A stretch of DNA of 64,000 nt from Vibrio sinaloensis. GTDB lineage: Bacteria > Pseudomonadota > Gammaproteobacteria > Enterobacterales > Vibrionaceae. Positions 28,019 to 37,580 of the stretch are shown here, in pieces; the first letter of the stretch is position 1, and each line of letters begins with the position of its first letter. The notes below the pieces were generated by a model. That model was not told the origin of the DNA and did no database searches. It was given only the letters and a program-made list of their open reading frames with translations. Location: positions 2,418,001-2,482,000 of the forward strand of contig NZ_CP096199.1 of the NCBI RefSeq assembly GCF_023195835.1, given 5' to 3'. The position numbers and the translations under genes were made by a program.

Positions 28019-30265
28019 TTATTTGTTACCCGCGCGAATAAAGCCGGCAAAGCCTTTCTGTTCGAAAAAGCCTTGCATCATAGTATAAATGTTATGTCCA
28101 TAGGGTTGCATCAAGGCTCTGTCAGCAAGTTGTTGTAACTCATTAACTTCGGTATGACGCAGCAGGTATTTCACTTTGGCGACGTTCGAGGTGTTCATAC
28201 TCAGGCTGCGATAGCCAAGCCCAACCATCAACAGCGCACCAATCGGATCGCCTGCGAGTTCACCACAAATACAAACCGGCAGCCCTAGTTGCTGGCAAGT
28301 TTGATGGATATGACGCAAGGCCATAATCACAGAGGGATGCATCGATTCGTACACGTCGGCCACCCGCGCATTATTGCGATCCACGGCGAGTAGATACTGA
28401 GTAAGGTCATTGGTACCGATAGAGACAAAGTCGACCTTTTCGGCAATCAAAGGCAAAAGATAGATCATCGAAGGGACTTCTATCATTACCCCAATCTCAG
28501 GCATCTTGACCCTATCATTAAGCTCTGACACTTCTTGATAAGCACGCTCAATCAAGTTGATCGCATCGTCTAACTCCTGAGCACCCGAAACCATAGGCAG
28601 CAAAATACTTAAGTTTTGATGAGTGGCACTGGCGCGCATCATCGCCCGTATCTGCATCAGGAAAATATCCGGGTGATCGAGGGTAAAACGAATGCCACGC
28701 CATCCCAAGAAAGGGTTGTCCTCTTCAATCGGTAAGTAAGGCAGTGCCTTGTCCCCTCCAACGTCTAAGGTTCTCATCACCACCCGTTTCTCTGGGTAAC
28801 TGTTGAGTACCGCTTGATACTGCTGAGTCTGCTCTTCTTCCGAGGGAAAACGGTGCTGGAGCAAAAACGAAATTTCGGTTCGATACAAGCCGACCCCATC
28901 TACACCCTGATTAATCGCAATGTTGGCGTCGGCGCTCAGTCCTGCGTTAAGCATGACCTCGATCCGCTCACCATCTTTGGTAAAGGCGGGCTCTTCAATG
29001 CGTTGATTGACCATGTTGGCCAACTCTCGCTCTTCGTTGGCTAAGGCTCGATATTCACGCAGTAACTGGCGACTCGGTGAAACCAAGATTTTGCCGCTGT
29101 AACCATCAACAATACCTTGTTTTCCGTTGATCGCTTTTAAATTGAGACTCACGCCCATAACCGCAGGAATACCTAGCGCTCTAGATAGAATCGCCGCATG
29201 CGAGTTAGCCGCCCCTTCAAGCGAAATCACCGCCAGCAATTTCTCTTTGGGCACCGAAGCAAGAAGCGATGCTGTCAGCTCTCGAACCACTAGAATCACG
29301 GGTTTTTCGAGTACTTGACGGTCTTGCGCTGTATTGTGCAAAAAGAACAATAGACGCTGGCCGAGCTCGCGAATATCTTGAGCCCGCTCTCGCAGATACA
29401 CATCGGACATGCGCGCAAAACGGTTAGAGTAAGACTCAACCACTTGACGTAAAGCCCAGTCTGCGCGATCGCCTTTTTGAATTTGTGCTTTGAGATCCTT
29501 GCGCAACATAGGGTCGTTGAGCAAGTGGGTGAAAAGATCAAAGATCGCCAACGCGTCTTTGTTTATTTCACTGTCGAGCTTTTTACGCATACGACGAAAA
29601 TCGTTTAGCGCCTCTTCGATGGCCAGCAACAGCCACTCTTGCTCGAGTTCAATATCCAGGGTTGACGCAGGGTAGACATTGGCAAGATCCGGCTGGGTAT
29701 CGTCCCACCAAAACTCACCGATCGCGACCCCTGAAGAGGCGGGGACGCCCTTTATGGCTTGCTGCTTTTTCTCGAGACGCCAATGGCCTTGTGTTTGTGC
29801 GTGAGCAATAATGACGGCGAGCTGAGCCGCCAACGTCACCAGAAAAGACTCTTCCATTTCATCAAACAGACGCGGTGTTTTTTGTTGAACAACCAACACG
29901 CCCAATACCTGTTTGCGATAAATGATCGGCGTACCGAGAAAGCTTTGATAGATCTCTTCGCCAAGTTCTGAGAAGTACTTAAAATTAGGATGCTTTGACG
30001 CTTCAGCTAAGTTGAGAGGTTCGGCGCTGCGCTTCACCAAACCGACCAGACCTTCATTGAAGCGGATATGGATCTTATCGCCTTTGAAACGTAGCCCTTG
30101 AGTCGCCATTAACTCAAGGCGCTGCATCTCTTCATTGGCAAGATAGACAGTACAACATTCAGTACTCATCGCACTGCATGTTTGTTTTACCAAAATATCC
30201 AAAGCCTGATGAACTTCATCAACTTTAGACACTTGTTCAACTATTTCCCTTAGTTGAGAAAGCAT
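28019..30265 (-). CDS. ptsP: Phosphoenolpyruvate-protein phosphotransferase PtsP (enzyme I-Ntr)
   Basis: 748 residues, identical in length to E. coli PtsP. An N-terminal GAF domain (about 15-155) precedes the enzyme I parts: the phosphohistidine domain with GAANSHAAILSRALGIPAV (about 350) and the PEP-binding barrel with LYRTEISFLL, DVGGDKALPYL and the active-site Cys in CICGELAGDP. It starts the nitrogen PTS phosphorelay (PtsP to NPr to EIIA-Ntr). The GAF domain can sense glutamine and 2-oxoglutarate in E. coli. It begins two bases after rppH, with a GAGGAT ribosome site inside the rppH end. Confidence 0.96.
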   Translation of the reverse strand: MLSQLREIVEQVSKVDEVHQALDILVKQTCSAMSTECCTVYLANEEMQRLELMATQGLRFKGDKIHIRFNEGLVGLVKRSAEPLNLAEASKHPNFKYFSELGEEIYQSFLGTPIIYRKQVLGVLVVQQKTPRLFDEMEESFLVTLAAQLAVIIAHAQTQGHWRLEKKQQAIKGVPASSGVAIGEFWWDDTQPDLANVYPASTLDIELEQEWLLLAIEEALNDFRRMRKKLDSEINKDALAIFDLFTHLLNDPMLRKDLKAQIQKGDRADWALRQVVESYSNRFARMSDVYLRERAQDIRELGQRLLFFLHNTAQDRQVLEKPVILVVRELTASLLASVPKEKLLAVISLEGAANSHAAILSRALGIPAVMGVSLNLKAINGKQGIVDGYSGKILVSPSRQLLREYRALANEERELANMVNQRIEEPAFTKDGERIEVMLNAGLSADANIAINQGVDGVGLYRTEISFLLQHRFPSEEEQTQQYQAVLNSYPEKRVVMRTLDVGGDKALPYLPIEEDNPFLGWRGIRFTLDHPDIFLMQIRAMMRASATHQNLSILLPMVSGAQELDDAINLIERAYQEVSELNDRVKMPEIGVMIEVPSMIYLLPLIAEKVDFVSIGTNDLTQYLLAVDRNNARVADVYESMHPSVIMALRHIHQTCQQLGLPVCICGELAGDPIGALLMVGLGYRSLSMNTSNVAKVKYLLRHTEVNELQQLADRALMQPYGHNIYTMMQGFFEQKGFAGFIRAGNK

Positions 30266-30267
30266 GT

Positions 30268-30786
30268 CTATCCTCTTCGGTGCTTACGTTTGCCTTTTGT
30301 TCTGCGCTCTTTGAACGGCATTGCCATTGATGCAAACTCTTTCATGGCTCGACGATACACATCACGCTTGAAAGAAACCACTTGTCTGACTGGATACCAA
30401 TAACTCACCCAACGCCAACCATCAAATTCAGGGGAACTACCACGCTGCATGTTGATGCGCGATTCGTCGCAATCAAGACGCAATAGAAACCATTTCTGTT
30501 TTTGGCCGATACAAACCGGTTTTGAATCCCAACGAACTAAGCGCTTTGGCAGTTTATACCTTAACCAATGGCGACTCGTCGCGACGATTTTCACGTCTTT
30601 TTTAGTGAGACCTACCTCTTCGTACAACTCCCGATACATCGCTTGCTCCGGGGTTTCACCATCATCAATTCCACCTTGTGGGAATTGCCAAGAGTGTTGT
30701 CCGTATCGTTTTGCCCAGAAGACCTGACCATGGCTGTTACAGATTACAATACCGACATTTAAGCGGTAACCGTCGCCATCTATCAC
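30268..30786 (-). CDS. rppH: RNA pyrophosphohydrolase
   Basis: 172 residues with a Nudix fold. The Nudix box [22 protein letters not shown] is complete (about residues 38-59). It removes pyrophosphate from triphosphorylated 5' ends and starts RNase E-dependent mRNA decay. The basic C-terminal tail ([12 protein letters not shown]) probably helps RNA binding. rppH-ptsP linkage and the divergent mutH are conserved with E. coli. Confidence 0.95.
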   Translation of the reverse strand: MIDGDGYRLNVGIVICNSHGQVFWAKRYGQHSWQFPQGGIDDGETPEQAMYRELYEEVGLTKKDVKIVATSRHWLRYKLPKRLVRWDSKPVCIGQKQKWFLLRLDCDESRINMQRGSSPEFDGWRWVSYWYPVRQVVSFKRDVYRRAMKEFASMAMPFKERRTKGKRKHRRG

Positions 30787-31403
30787 TGGCCAACCTCTAA
30801 TAAATTCTTAATTACAGTGATTTTTCCACATATCCCCAATATGAGCAAACTAACTCGTGCGACGGATACAGAAAATATGATACCGGACAGACGAACTGAA
30901 TAACTTTTAGCCAAACCTTAGGTTACTCACACATAGATGAGACATGGGCCACATTTATTCACCTTTTCTGTGAATAACTATGTGAAAAATCATCGGGCAA
31001 GTGATCAAATCCATCATTATCGCCTTCTATATATAACATTCACGATTCACCCAAAAATATTAAATTATTAATAATCATATACTTAATTACCAATAATGAT
31101 TATCAAAAGACAACATTAAGATCAAAATCACTCAACCACACAGATCGGTCAAAGATCCACCACACCATCACTTATCCACACTCGATTAGCTAAAACGCCA
31201 TCAAACTAGAAAAAATCAACCTTTTTTTCGCTCAAAAAGACTGTTTATTCATACATGATGATAAATATCTGCCAAATTAGCTCCCTCTCCTGTGGATAAG
31301 TAGTTCGTTGACGATCTTTTATCCAACATGATCAATCCATGTCCAGTCGATATTTGCTGCCGTTCAGTTACAATAGGCCCGGAGATAGGATGAATCACAG
31401 ATC
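30787..31403. other. 617-bp AT-rich rppH-mutH intergenic region with DnaA boxes and GATC sites
   Basis: No gene is evident. Three perfect DnaA boxes (TTATNCACA) lie at 30969-30977 (minus), 31172-31180 (plus) and 31291-31299 (minus). One-mismatch boxes lie at 30822-30830, 30955-30963 and 31245-31253. Seven GATC sites fall between 31003 and 31403, about four times the chance rate. The middle, 31050-31110, is very AT-rich. A Fur-like ATAAT-g-ATTAT motif is at 31092-31104. Confidence 0.7.
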
Positions 31404-32069
31404 ATGAAAAGCGAACCACAGTCAGAACAAGAGCTACTCGATCGAGCAATTCATATTGCTGGTATCAGTTTCCAAGAGTTGGCCGATGAAGCCGGCATTC
31501 CAGTACCCGCCGATTTACGCCGTGATAAAGGCTGGGTAGGACAATTACTTGAATGGCACCTAGGCGCAACGGCAGGAAGTAAGCCACAACAAGACTTCGA
31601 GCAGCTTGGCATCGAACTAAAAACCATCCCTATCAGCTACACTGGCAAGCCGCTGGAAACCACCTTTGTTTGTGTCGCTCCCTTGATTGGAGTTCACGGA
31701 CTCACTTGGGAAACCAGTCATGTGCGCAATAAGCTGTCACGGGTTTTGTGGGTGCCGGTAGAGGGCGAGCGCGAAATCCCTTTAGCTGAACGACGAGTCG
31801 GATCGCCGCTTATCTGGTCGCCAGATCAAGACCAAGAGGCTCAGCTTAAAGCGGACTGGGAAGAGTTGATGGAAATGATCGTTCTAGGCCGTGTTGAACA
31901 GATCAACGCACGACATGGAGAAGTGTTGCAACTTAGGCCGAAAGCCGCCAATGGACGAGTGTTGACGGAAGCTTACGGCTCCAGCGGAAAACCCATAAAA
32001 ACGCAGCCTCGAGGTTTCTATCTCAGAACTCAGTTCACAGCACAGATATTAGAACACAACTTCATTTAA
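31404..32069 (+). CDS. mutH: DNA mismatch repair endonuclease MutH
   Basis: 221 residues. Catalytic residues follow the restriction-endonuclease-like pattern D-(X)n-Ex[12 protein letters not shown], with Asp, Glu and Lys in the expected spacing. The [20 protein letters not shown] and RAVG-type regions match E. coli MutH. It nicks the unmethylated strand at hemimethylated GATC after MutS/MutL activation. Its own upstream region is dense in GATC and DnaA boxes. The last four bases overlap the convergent next gene. Confidence 0.95.
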   Translation: MKSEPQSEQELLDRAIHIAGISFQELADEAGIPVPADLRRDKGWVGQLLEWHLGATAGSKPQQDFEQLGIELKTIPISYTGKPLETTFVCVAPLIGVHGLTWETSHVRNKLSRVLWVPVEGEREIPLAERRVGSPLIWSPDQDQEAQLKADWEELMEMIVLGRVEQINARHGEVLQLRPKAANGRVLTEAYGSSGKPIKTQPRGFYLRTQFTAQILEHNFI

Positions 32070-32377
32070 TGGGTCGTGACCGGCAACTCCAGATCCTGAT
32101 ACCTAGGCCCATCATTGGCACCACATTCATCGTAGGCGTTATGTAGCCTCAAATAGGCGCGTTCTACCCCCAAGCGATGTAACTCCTCTTTAACTTGATC
32201 CAAAGAATCGAAATGAACAGGCTCATCATCAACACGTATTGGCTCGAGTTTGTGCTTGTACTCAACGGCCAACAGATATTGCGACAAGTCAGAGCAACTG
32301 ATCACAAAAACCTTAGGGGGCTGGTAACTCTCTTTATGATGACCATGAATCCACTTGTCTAACTGACTTTTTTGCAT
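32066..32377 (-). CDS. Small conserved protein, DUF6482-like
   Basis: 103 residues with no signal peptide or membrane segment. The central part ([53 protein letters not shown]) resembles DUF6482 proteins, whose function is unknown; the assignment is from memory. It ends with a four-base overlap with mutH, so the two converge. The start has a GGAGGTG-type ribosome site (complement of CACCTCC). Confidence 0.65.
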   Translation of the reverse strand: MQKSQLDKWIHGHHKESYQPPKVFVISCSDLSQYLLAVEYKHKLEPIRVDDEPVHFDSLDQVKEELHRLGVERAYLRLHNAYDECGANDGPRYQDLELPVTTH

Positions 32378-32506
32378 AGTTCACCTCCACTATTGAGTAT
32401 TAGACAACAACCGCCATTTTGCGAATTTGTTGCTTAATGCTCTTTTCTTATCCTACTTAAATCCCCTATAGTGAGATCACTTGAACCGTTACGACAAGGA
32501 AGATCG

Positions 32507-33541
32507 ATGCAATACAACAAGTTACCTCACTCAACTTTAGAAGTAAGTAAGATCTGTCTTGGCACCATGACCTTTGGTGAACAAAACACAGAGCAACAAG
32601 CCTTCAGTCAACTCGACTATGCTCTTGAACGTGGTGTCAATTTCATCGACACCGCGGAGATGTATCCAGTTCCACCTAAAGCACAAACCCAAGGCCTCAC
32701 TGAGCAGTACATTGGTAACTGGCTAACCAAATCGGGGAAGCGCGAAAAAGTGGTACTCGCGACCAAAGTCGCCGGCCCACGCAATGTGCCCTACATTCGT
32801 GACAACATGAGTCTAGATCGACGCAATATTCATTTGGCAATCGATGATAGCTTAAAACGACTGCAAACCGACTATGTCGACCTGTACCAACTGCACTGGC
32901 CGCAGCGTCAAACTAACTGCTTTGGTCAGCTCAATTATCCGTACCCAGATGAGCAACAAGAGGTGACATTGATTGAGACGCTAGAGGCGCTATCGGATCT
33001 TATCAAGGCAGGCAAGGTTCGTTATATCGGTGTGTCCAATGAAACACCTTGGGGCGTCATGTCACTGCTACGTCTGGCCGAGAAACACGACCTGCCGCGC
33101 ATTGTCTCAATTCAAAACCCTTACAACCTGCTCAATCGCAGCTTTGAAGTTGGGCTGTCGGAAATCAGTCATTATGAAGGGGTACAACTGCTTGCTTATT
33201 CGCCGCTGGCATTTGGCTGCCTAAGTGGTAAATATCTCAATGGAGCGCGACCTGAAGGCGCTAGATGTTCACTGTTCGAACGCTTTGTGCGCTACTTTAC
33301 GCCTCAAGGTGAGCAAGCGACGAAAGCGTATGTCCAGCTGGCTCAAGAGCATGGACTGGACCCTGCTCAAATGGCATTAGCGTTTGTGAATCAGCGTCCG
33401 TTTGTCGCCGCCAACATTATTGGAGCGACAAATCTGGATCAGCTCAAAGCGAATATTGATAGTTTAGATGTCGTATTAACCGATGAGTTGCTTCAAGGTA
33501 TTCAAGAGATTGGGACGACGTACTCCAATCCTTGTCCATAG
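32507..33541 (+). CDS. tas: Aldo/keto reductase Tas
   Basis: 344 residues; E. coli Tas has 346. TIM-barrel NADP-dependent oxidoreductase with the AKR motifs ICLGTMTFGEQN, GVNFIDTAEMYP (catalytic Asp/Tyr), ATKVAGPRN (Lys) and YQLHWPQR (His). I choose the ATG at 32507 with AAGGA upstream rather than an in-frame upstream codon. Tas was found in E. coli as a suppressor of tyrosine auxotrophy under starvation; the physiological substrate is unclear. Confidence 0.93.
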   Translation: MQYNKLPHSTLEVSKICLGTMTFGEQNTEQQAFSQLDYALERGVNFIDTAEMYPVPPKAQTQGLTEQYIGNWLTKSGKREKVVLATKVAGPRNVPYIRDNMSLDRRNIHLAIDDSLKRLQTDYVDLYQLHWPQRQTNCFGQLNYPYPDEQQEVTLIETLEALSDLIKAGKVRYIGVSNETPWGVMSLLRLAEKHDLPRIVSIQNPYNLLNRSFEVGLSEISHYEGVQLLAYSPLAFGCLSGKYLNGARPEGARCSLFERFVRYFTPQGEQATKAYVQLAQEHGLDPAQMALAFVNQRPFVAANIIGATNLDQLKANIDSLDVVLTDELLQGIQEIGTTYSNPCP

Positions 33542-33560
33542 TCTTTCATTACACAAATAG

Positions 33561-33587
33561 CGGGGCAGGTGAAGCGACCTGCCCCTC
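33561..33587. terminator. Hairpin between tas and the DUF1127 gene
   Basis: GGGGCAGGT and ACCTGCCCC form a nine-base-pair stem between convergent genes. T tracts are poor on both sides. Confidence 0.5.
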
Positions 33588-33591
33588 TCGA

Positions 33592-33843
33592 TTACGTCGG
33601 TATTCGCGCACTTAACACTCGACGCAGATGACGCACACGACGCTCAGCTTTGACGCTGTCAGGCTCTGAAATACCCATTGGTCGACCATCTTGTTCAAGA
33701 CCAATGTCTCTTAGTAAGTGGGTGTTGTGCCATGGAATGTGATACCCACTACGGCGCACTTTACGTTGCCATTCGCGGCTTTCTCGGCGTAAGTCTGCTT
33801 TAACGAGTAGTGTGGCGAGTTTTAAATATACAGAATGACTCAT
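33592..33843 (-). CDS. DUF1127 family small protein
   Basis: 83 residues, strongly basic. The C-terminal half has the DUF1127 signature region (WHNTHLLRDIGLEQDGRP). The start is the ATG at 33843 (MSHSVYLKLA), preceded by GGAG; upstream in-frame codons lack a ribosome site. DUF1127 proteins are small; some act as RNA-binding or phosphate/carbon-metabolism regulators in alphaproteobacteria, but no function is assigned in vibrios. A 39-residue ORF lies 115 bp upstream on the same strand. Confidence 0.8.
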   Translation of the reverse strand: MSHSVYLKLATLLVKADLRRESREWQRKVRRSGYHIPWHNTHLLRDIGLEQDGRPMGISEPDSVKAERRVRHLRRVLSARIPT

Positions 33844-33958
33844 GAGTGTTCTCCAGTTAAGTCGAGGCTGGAAAAACAACGAATCTAAAGGTGTAAATAA
33901 GACATCATTTATTCGCTGCTTTTCCGCAGCCAATAAAAAATGATTGGGTACGGACTAA

Positions 33959-34078
33959 TTACATGTGTTTGTTTAGCTTACGATCAGACACGGCGGTCGC
34001 GGCGGCAATAGTCGCCGAAGCCATGATGCAACGATCATCAGAAGCGCAAACAGTGGTTTGAACGGTGAAATGGTTCAT
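33959..34078 (-). CDS. Predicted 39-residue small protein with perfect Shine-Dalgarno
   Basis: The reverse strand has AGGAGG at 34085-34090, six bases, then ATG at 34078 and 39 codons to TAA. The peptide begins MNHFTVQTTVCASDDRC, has a central alanine-rich MASATIAAATA and ends DRKLNKHM. Two cysteines are five residues apart. It has no signal peptide or clear transmembrane helix. A promoter-like pair (TTGAAT, 16 bp, TAGAAT) lies upstream at 34145-34172. It is upstream of the DUF1127 gene, possibly on one transcript. I do not recognise the family. Confidence 0.65.
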   Translation of the reverse strand: MNHFTVQTTVCASDDRCIMASATIAAATAVSDRKLNKHM

Positions 34079-34144
34079 TGTGCGCCTCCTAGCTAATGTA
34101 ATTAATCCAAAGTTGAGTAGGTATGAGCCTGAGCTCATGGTTAA

Positions 34145-34172
34145 ATTCTAACCGCAGTAGCGAGCAATTCAA
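34145..34172 (-). promoter_or_regulatory. Putative sigma-70 promoter of the 39-residue ORF
   Basis: On the minus strand, TTGAAT (34172-34167) and TAGAAT (34150-34145) are spaced by 16 bp. A short inverted repeat, ATGAGC-CTGA-GCTCAT, lies in the following leader at 34124-34139. Confidence 0.4.
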
Positions 34173-34292
34173 CCGCTTTGTCGCGAAATAACGCAAAACA
34201 ACGGGATCCTCTTTGAACATTGCGTTCACTGCAATAGAAATAAGATATTCATCCTAGTTATAAGTTATTGCTAGTGGATTATGTTTGAAAAC

Positions 34293-34326
34293 AAAAAGCC
34301 ACAACCGAAAGGCTGTGGCTTTTTTA
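34293..34326. terminator. Terminator of vpsR
   Basis: AGCCACA and TGTGGCT enclose a ten-base loop, with A and T runs on either side. It lies 18 bp past the vpsR stop. Confidence 0.8.
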
Positions 34327-34343
34327 GCTGATAAAACAGTAAA

Positions 34344-35678
34344 TTACACAGGGATGTCTGAAATCAGGTTGTGCTTGTTTAACAAACGATACATAGTTGC
34401 ACGCGATACACCCAGTTCTTTGGCAGCCATCGAAACTTGCCCAGAGTGCGACTCGAGTACCAGAAGCAGCGCATCCCGCTCACTGCGCTCACGAATGCTT
34501 TTTAAACTGCGTCGATTGTCGCTGCGTTTAGGTAAATCTAAATGACACTCATCGAGCATGACGGTATCTGACATTAATACCACGCGCTTAATCTGGTTCA
34601 TCAGCTCACGAACGTTACCTGGCCAGTGATAGCGTGTCAGCGCTCGGCTAGCTTCTTCAGTAAAGCTGCGCGCCTGTGCGTTGTACTCCTTAGAGTACTC
34701 TTGCAAAAAGTGTCGGGCCAGAATGGCCACATCACCAGCACGTTCTTTCAAGCTTGGGACACTAATACGCAGCACATTGATGTAGTGGTATAGCTCCTCA
34801 TTGAAATCGCCGTCGATGAGCGCTTTTTCAATATCCGCAGAGTTCGCCGCCAACACTCGAACATCCACCTCTTTGCGTCCATTTACGGTATCTACCATTC
34901 CCTCTTGCAGGAAACGCAGCAAGTTGTACTGCTGCGACCTCGGTAAGGTCAAAATATCATTAAGTAAAATGGTGCCACCATCGGCTTTCTCAAGGATGGA
35001 TGGTTCACTGTGATCTTCACGGTTAATGCCAAACAGATCGCTTTCAATCCGCCGCTCAGACATGGCGCGGCAGTTAACCGAAATAAACTCGTTATTCGCT
35101 CGAGCAGAAGTGCGATGGACGGCGCGCGCCACCGTCTCTTTGCCAGTACCACTTTCGCCGTAAATCAGAATACTGACATCGGTTGGACCAATACGCTTGA
35201 TTTGGTCACGTAGCCGTTTGACTGGTATGGAGTCTCCAATCAGCCCCATATCACTCTGGTTGCCGTAATGTGGCCACACTTTCTTCTCAAGCTTGAGCAT
35301 ACCTAGCTGATGACCAATAGTGCTAAGTAGCTGAGCATCTGGGATAGGTGCGGTAAAAAAGTCGATACAGAAGTTCACGATAAACTGACAAATGGTATCC
35401 GAGCTCAGCTGCGATTCTCGGATAAAAGCGAGCCAACGCACTTGTTTGTGCTTGCTCACTAGGTTAGCAATACCGTTGAGGCTGAATTCATCGTGGCTTA
35501 AATCGACAATACCGATACAGGGCCCGGTTTCAGTAAAAAGGGCATCTGCTTTACGTAAATCGCCACATTGAGTACATCGCCAACCGACTTGTTCAAGTAC
35601 AGACAACCATGGTTCGTAGGTTCCCCCTACGACAACCAAAGAACCGGGAACGGAATCCATTCGGAATTGACTACCCAT
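34344..35678 (-). CDS. vpsR: Biofilm/polysaccharide regulator VpsR (atypical bEBP)
   Basis: 444 residues, the V. cholerae VpsR length. A receiver-like domain (1 to about 130) keeps Asp59 (IGIVDLSHDEF). The AAA+ domain has Walker A GESGTGKE at 174-181 but the Walker B region is GGTILLND (234-241) rather than the usual GGTLFLDE. The loop where sigma-54 activators carry GAFTGA reads SDLFGINREDHSEP, so that motif is missing. A Fis-type helix-turn-helix ends the protein (VSMAAKELGVSRATMYRLL). In V. cholerae VpsR binds c-di-GMP and works with sigma-70 RNA polymerase at vps promoters. Confidence 0.94.
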   Translation of the reverse strand: MGSQFRMDSVPGSLVVVGGTYEPWLSVLEQVGWRCTQCGDLRKADALFTETGPCIGIVDLSHDEFSLNGIANLVSKHKQVRWLAFIRESQLSSDTICQFIVNFCIDFFTAPIPDAQLLSTIGHQLGMLKLEKKVWPHYGNQSDMGLIGDSIPVKRLRDQIKRIGPTDVSILIYGESGTGKETVARAVHRTSARANNEFISVNCRAMSERRIESDLFGINREDHSEPSILEKADGGTILLNDILTLPRSQQYNLLRFLQEGMVDTVNGRKEVDVRVLAANSADIEKALIDGDFNEELYHYINVLRISVPSLKERAGDVAILARHFLQEYSKEYNAQARSFTEEASRALTRYHWPGNVRELMNQIKRVVLMSDTVMLDECHLDLPKRSDNRRSLKSIRERSERDALLLVLESHSGQVSMAAKELGVSRATMYRLLNKHNLISDIPV

Positions 35679-36006
35679 GAAGCTTGTTCCTTATTATTGA
35701 TAATATAAATAGTTCCCACAGAAAGGCACGATCTCCGTGATGTGGTTACCTTATAGAGACTAAGCCAAAGAGTCTGTCTCAATAATAAGACTAGTGACGT
35801 AAATGCCTTTTTTCCAACTATTGGGGGAAAGACGACAAAACTTTTTGCGGCGGATATCGCAGTTTAAAAACGATACCAAACAGGATCCGATATCCTTATT
35901 TCAGCACAAGTCACTAAATGCGGTTTAGCAACTACGTTGGGGGTTATTGTCGCCATAAAAAAAGCCATCCGAAGATGGCTATTTTCTATACCGATTTAGT
36001 GTCAGC
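35679..36006. other. vpsR upstream region (328 bp)
   Basis: No gene is seen. It holds the lysS terminator at its right end and presumably the vpsR promoter. No clear operator was recognised. Confidence 0.5.
35956..35986 (-). terminator. Terminator of prfB-lysS
   Basis: AGCCATC-CGAA-GATGGCT, with a seven-base T run on the minus strand, 20 bp past the lysS stop. Confidence 0.85.
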
Positions 36007-37539
36007 TTACGCTTGTGGACGCATCGCAGGGAATAGGATTACGTCACGAATCGTGTGGGTGTTGGTGAACAACATCGCTAGACGGTCGATACCGATGCCT
36101 TGACCCGCTGTTGGCGGTAGGCCGTGCTCAAGTGCTGTGATGTAGTCAGCATCGTAGTACATGGCTTCATCATCACCAGCGTCTTTCGCATCAACCTGCG
36201 CTTTAAAGCGCGCGTCTTGGTCTTCTGCATCGTTAAGCTCCGAGAAGCCGTTTGCCACTTCACGACCACCGATGAAGAACTCGAAACGGTCAGTGAAGAA
36301 TGGGTTGTCATCGCTACGACGCGCCAATGGCGAGATATCTGCTGGGTAGCCAGTGATGAAGGTTGGTTGAATCAGTTGTGGTTCAGCCGTTTCACCGAAG
36401 ATCTCTTCCAATAGCTGGCCACAGGTCCAGAATGGTTCCACTTCAACATGCACTGACTTGGCAATCGCAACCATCTTGTCACGGTCAGTCAGGTCTGCTT
36501 CTGTTAGCGCTTGAATTTGAGCATGATCTGGGTTGTAGTGTTTGATCGCTTCAAACATGCTCATACGCGCGTACTTACCACCAAACTCAACAGTTTCCTC
36601 ACCGTAAGGCATAGAGGTTGAACCCAACACGTCCATCGCTACCGTGCTCAGCATCTCTTCCGTCAGATCCATCAGATCTTTGTAGTCTGCATACGCTTGG
36701 TAGAACTCCATCATAGTGAATTCTGGGTTATGGCGTGGTGATAGACCTTCGTTACGGAAGTTACGGTTGATCTCGAACACGCGATCAAAGCCACCAACAA
36801 CAAGACGTTTTAGGTAAAGCTCTGGTGCAACACGCAGGTACATGTCGATGTCGAGCGCATTGTGATGGGTGATAAATGGACGAGCCGTCGCACCACCAGG
36901 GATCACGTGCATCATAGGCGTTTCCACTTCAAGGTAGCCTTTTGAGCTCATGAAGTTACGAATTGAAGACACCAGCTTAGAGCGAATGATAAAGGCCTGA
37001 CGTGAATCTTCATTCACGATCAAATCTACATAACGCTGACGGTAACGCATCTCTTGGTCAGTCAGACCGTGGAACTTCTCAGGAAGAGGACGCAGCGCTT
37101 TGGTCAGCAACTCATACTCTTCCATGTTCACGTAAAGATCGCCTTTACCAGACTTGTGCAGCGCACCTTTCACACCGATGATGTCACCGATATCAAGACC
37201 TTGATATTTCTCTTTCAGCTGCTTTTGAACCTCTTTCGCAGCGTAGGCTTGAATTCGGCCAGACGTTTCTTGAATAACAAGGAAAGGGCCACGCTTGGCC
37301 ATAATGCGACCCGCGATCGCTACAACGTGGTTAAGCGCTTCTAGCTCTTCCTTGGTCTTTTCACCGAACTCTTTTTGCAGGTCGCCCGCTAATGCGTCAC
37401 GACGGAAGTCGTTTGGGTGGCCGTTTGCTTTGCAGCTCTTGCGAATTTCGTCTAGTTTCGCGCGACGCTCTGCAATGAGCTTGTTTTCTTCAGGCGAAAT
37501 GCCTTCTTGTGCGTTGTCGTTTTGAACAGCATCAGTCAT
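36007..37539 (-). CDS. lysS: Lysyl-tRNA synthetase (class II)
   Basis: 510 residues. An N-terminal OB-fold anticodon-binding domain (about 60-160) precedes the class II catalytic core. Motif 1 is [13 protein letters not shown] ([15 protein letters not shown]), motif 2 [29 protein letters not shown], and motif 3 ends [13 protein letters not shown]. The prfB-lysS order is conserved with E. coli; the gap is 41 bp. The ATG has AGGAT upstream. Confidence 0.97.
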   Translation of the reverse strand: MTDAVQNDNAQEGISPEENKLIAERRAKLDEIRKSCKANGHPNDFRRDALAGDLQKEFGEKTKEELEALNHVVAIAGRIMAKRGPFLVIQETSGRIQAYAAKEVQKQLKEKYQGLDIGDIIGVKGALHKSGKGDLYVNMEEYELLTKALRPLPEKFHGLTDQEMRYRQRYVDLIVNEDSRQAFIIRSKLVSSIRNFMSSKGYLEVETPMMHVIPGGATARPFITHHNALDIDMYLRVAPELYLKRLVVGGFDRVFEINRNFRNEGLSPRHNPEFTMMEFYQAYADYKDLMDLTEEMLSTVAMDVLGSTSMPYGEETVEFGGKYARMSMFEAIKHYNPDHAQIQALTEADLTDRDKMVAIAKSVHVEVEPFWTCGQLLEEIFGETAEPQLIQPTFITGYPADISPLARRSDDNPFFTDRFEFFIGGREVANGFSELNDAEDQDARFKAQVDAKDAGDDEAMYYDADYITALEHGLPPTAGQGIGIDRLAMLFTNTHTIRDVILFPAMRPQA

Positions 37540-37580
37540 TTTCGATGTATCCTGTTTCGATTTGAGTGTCGGTGAAAAGC

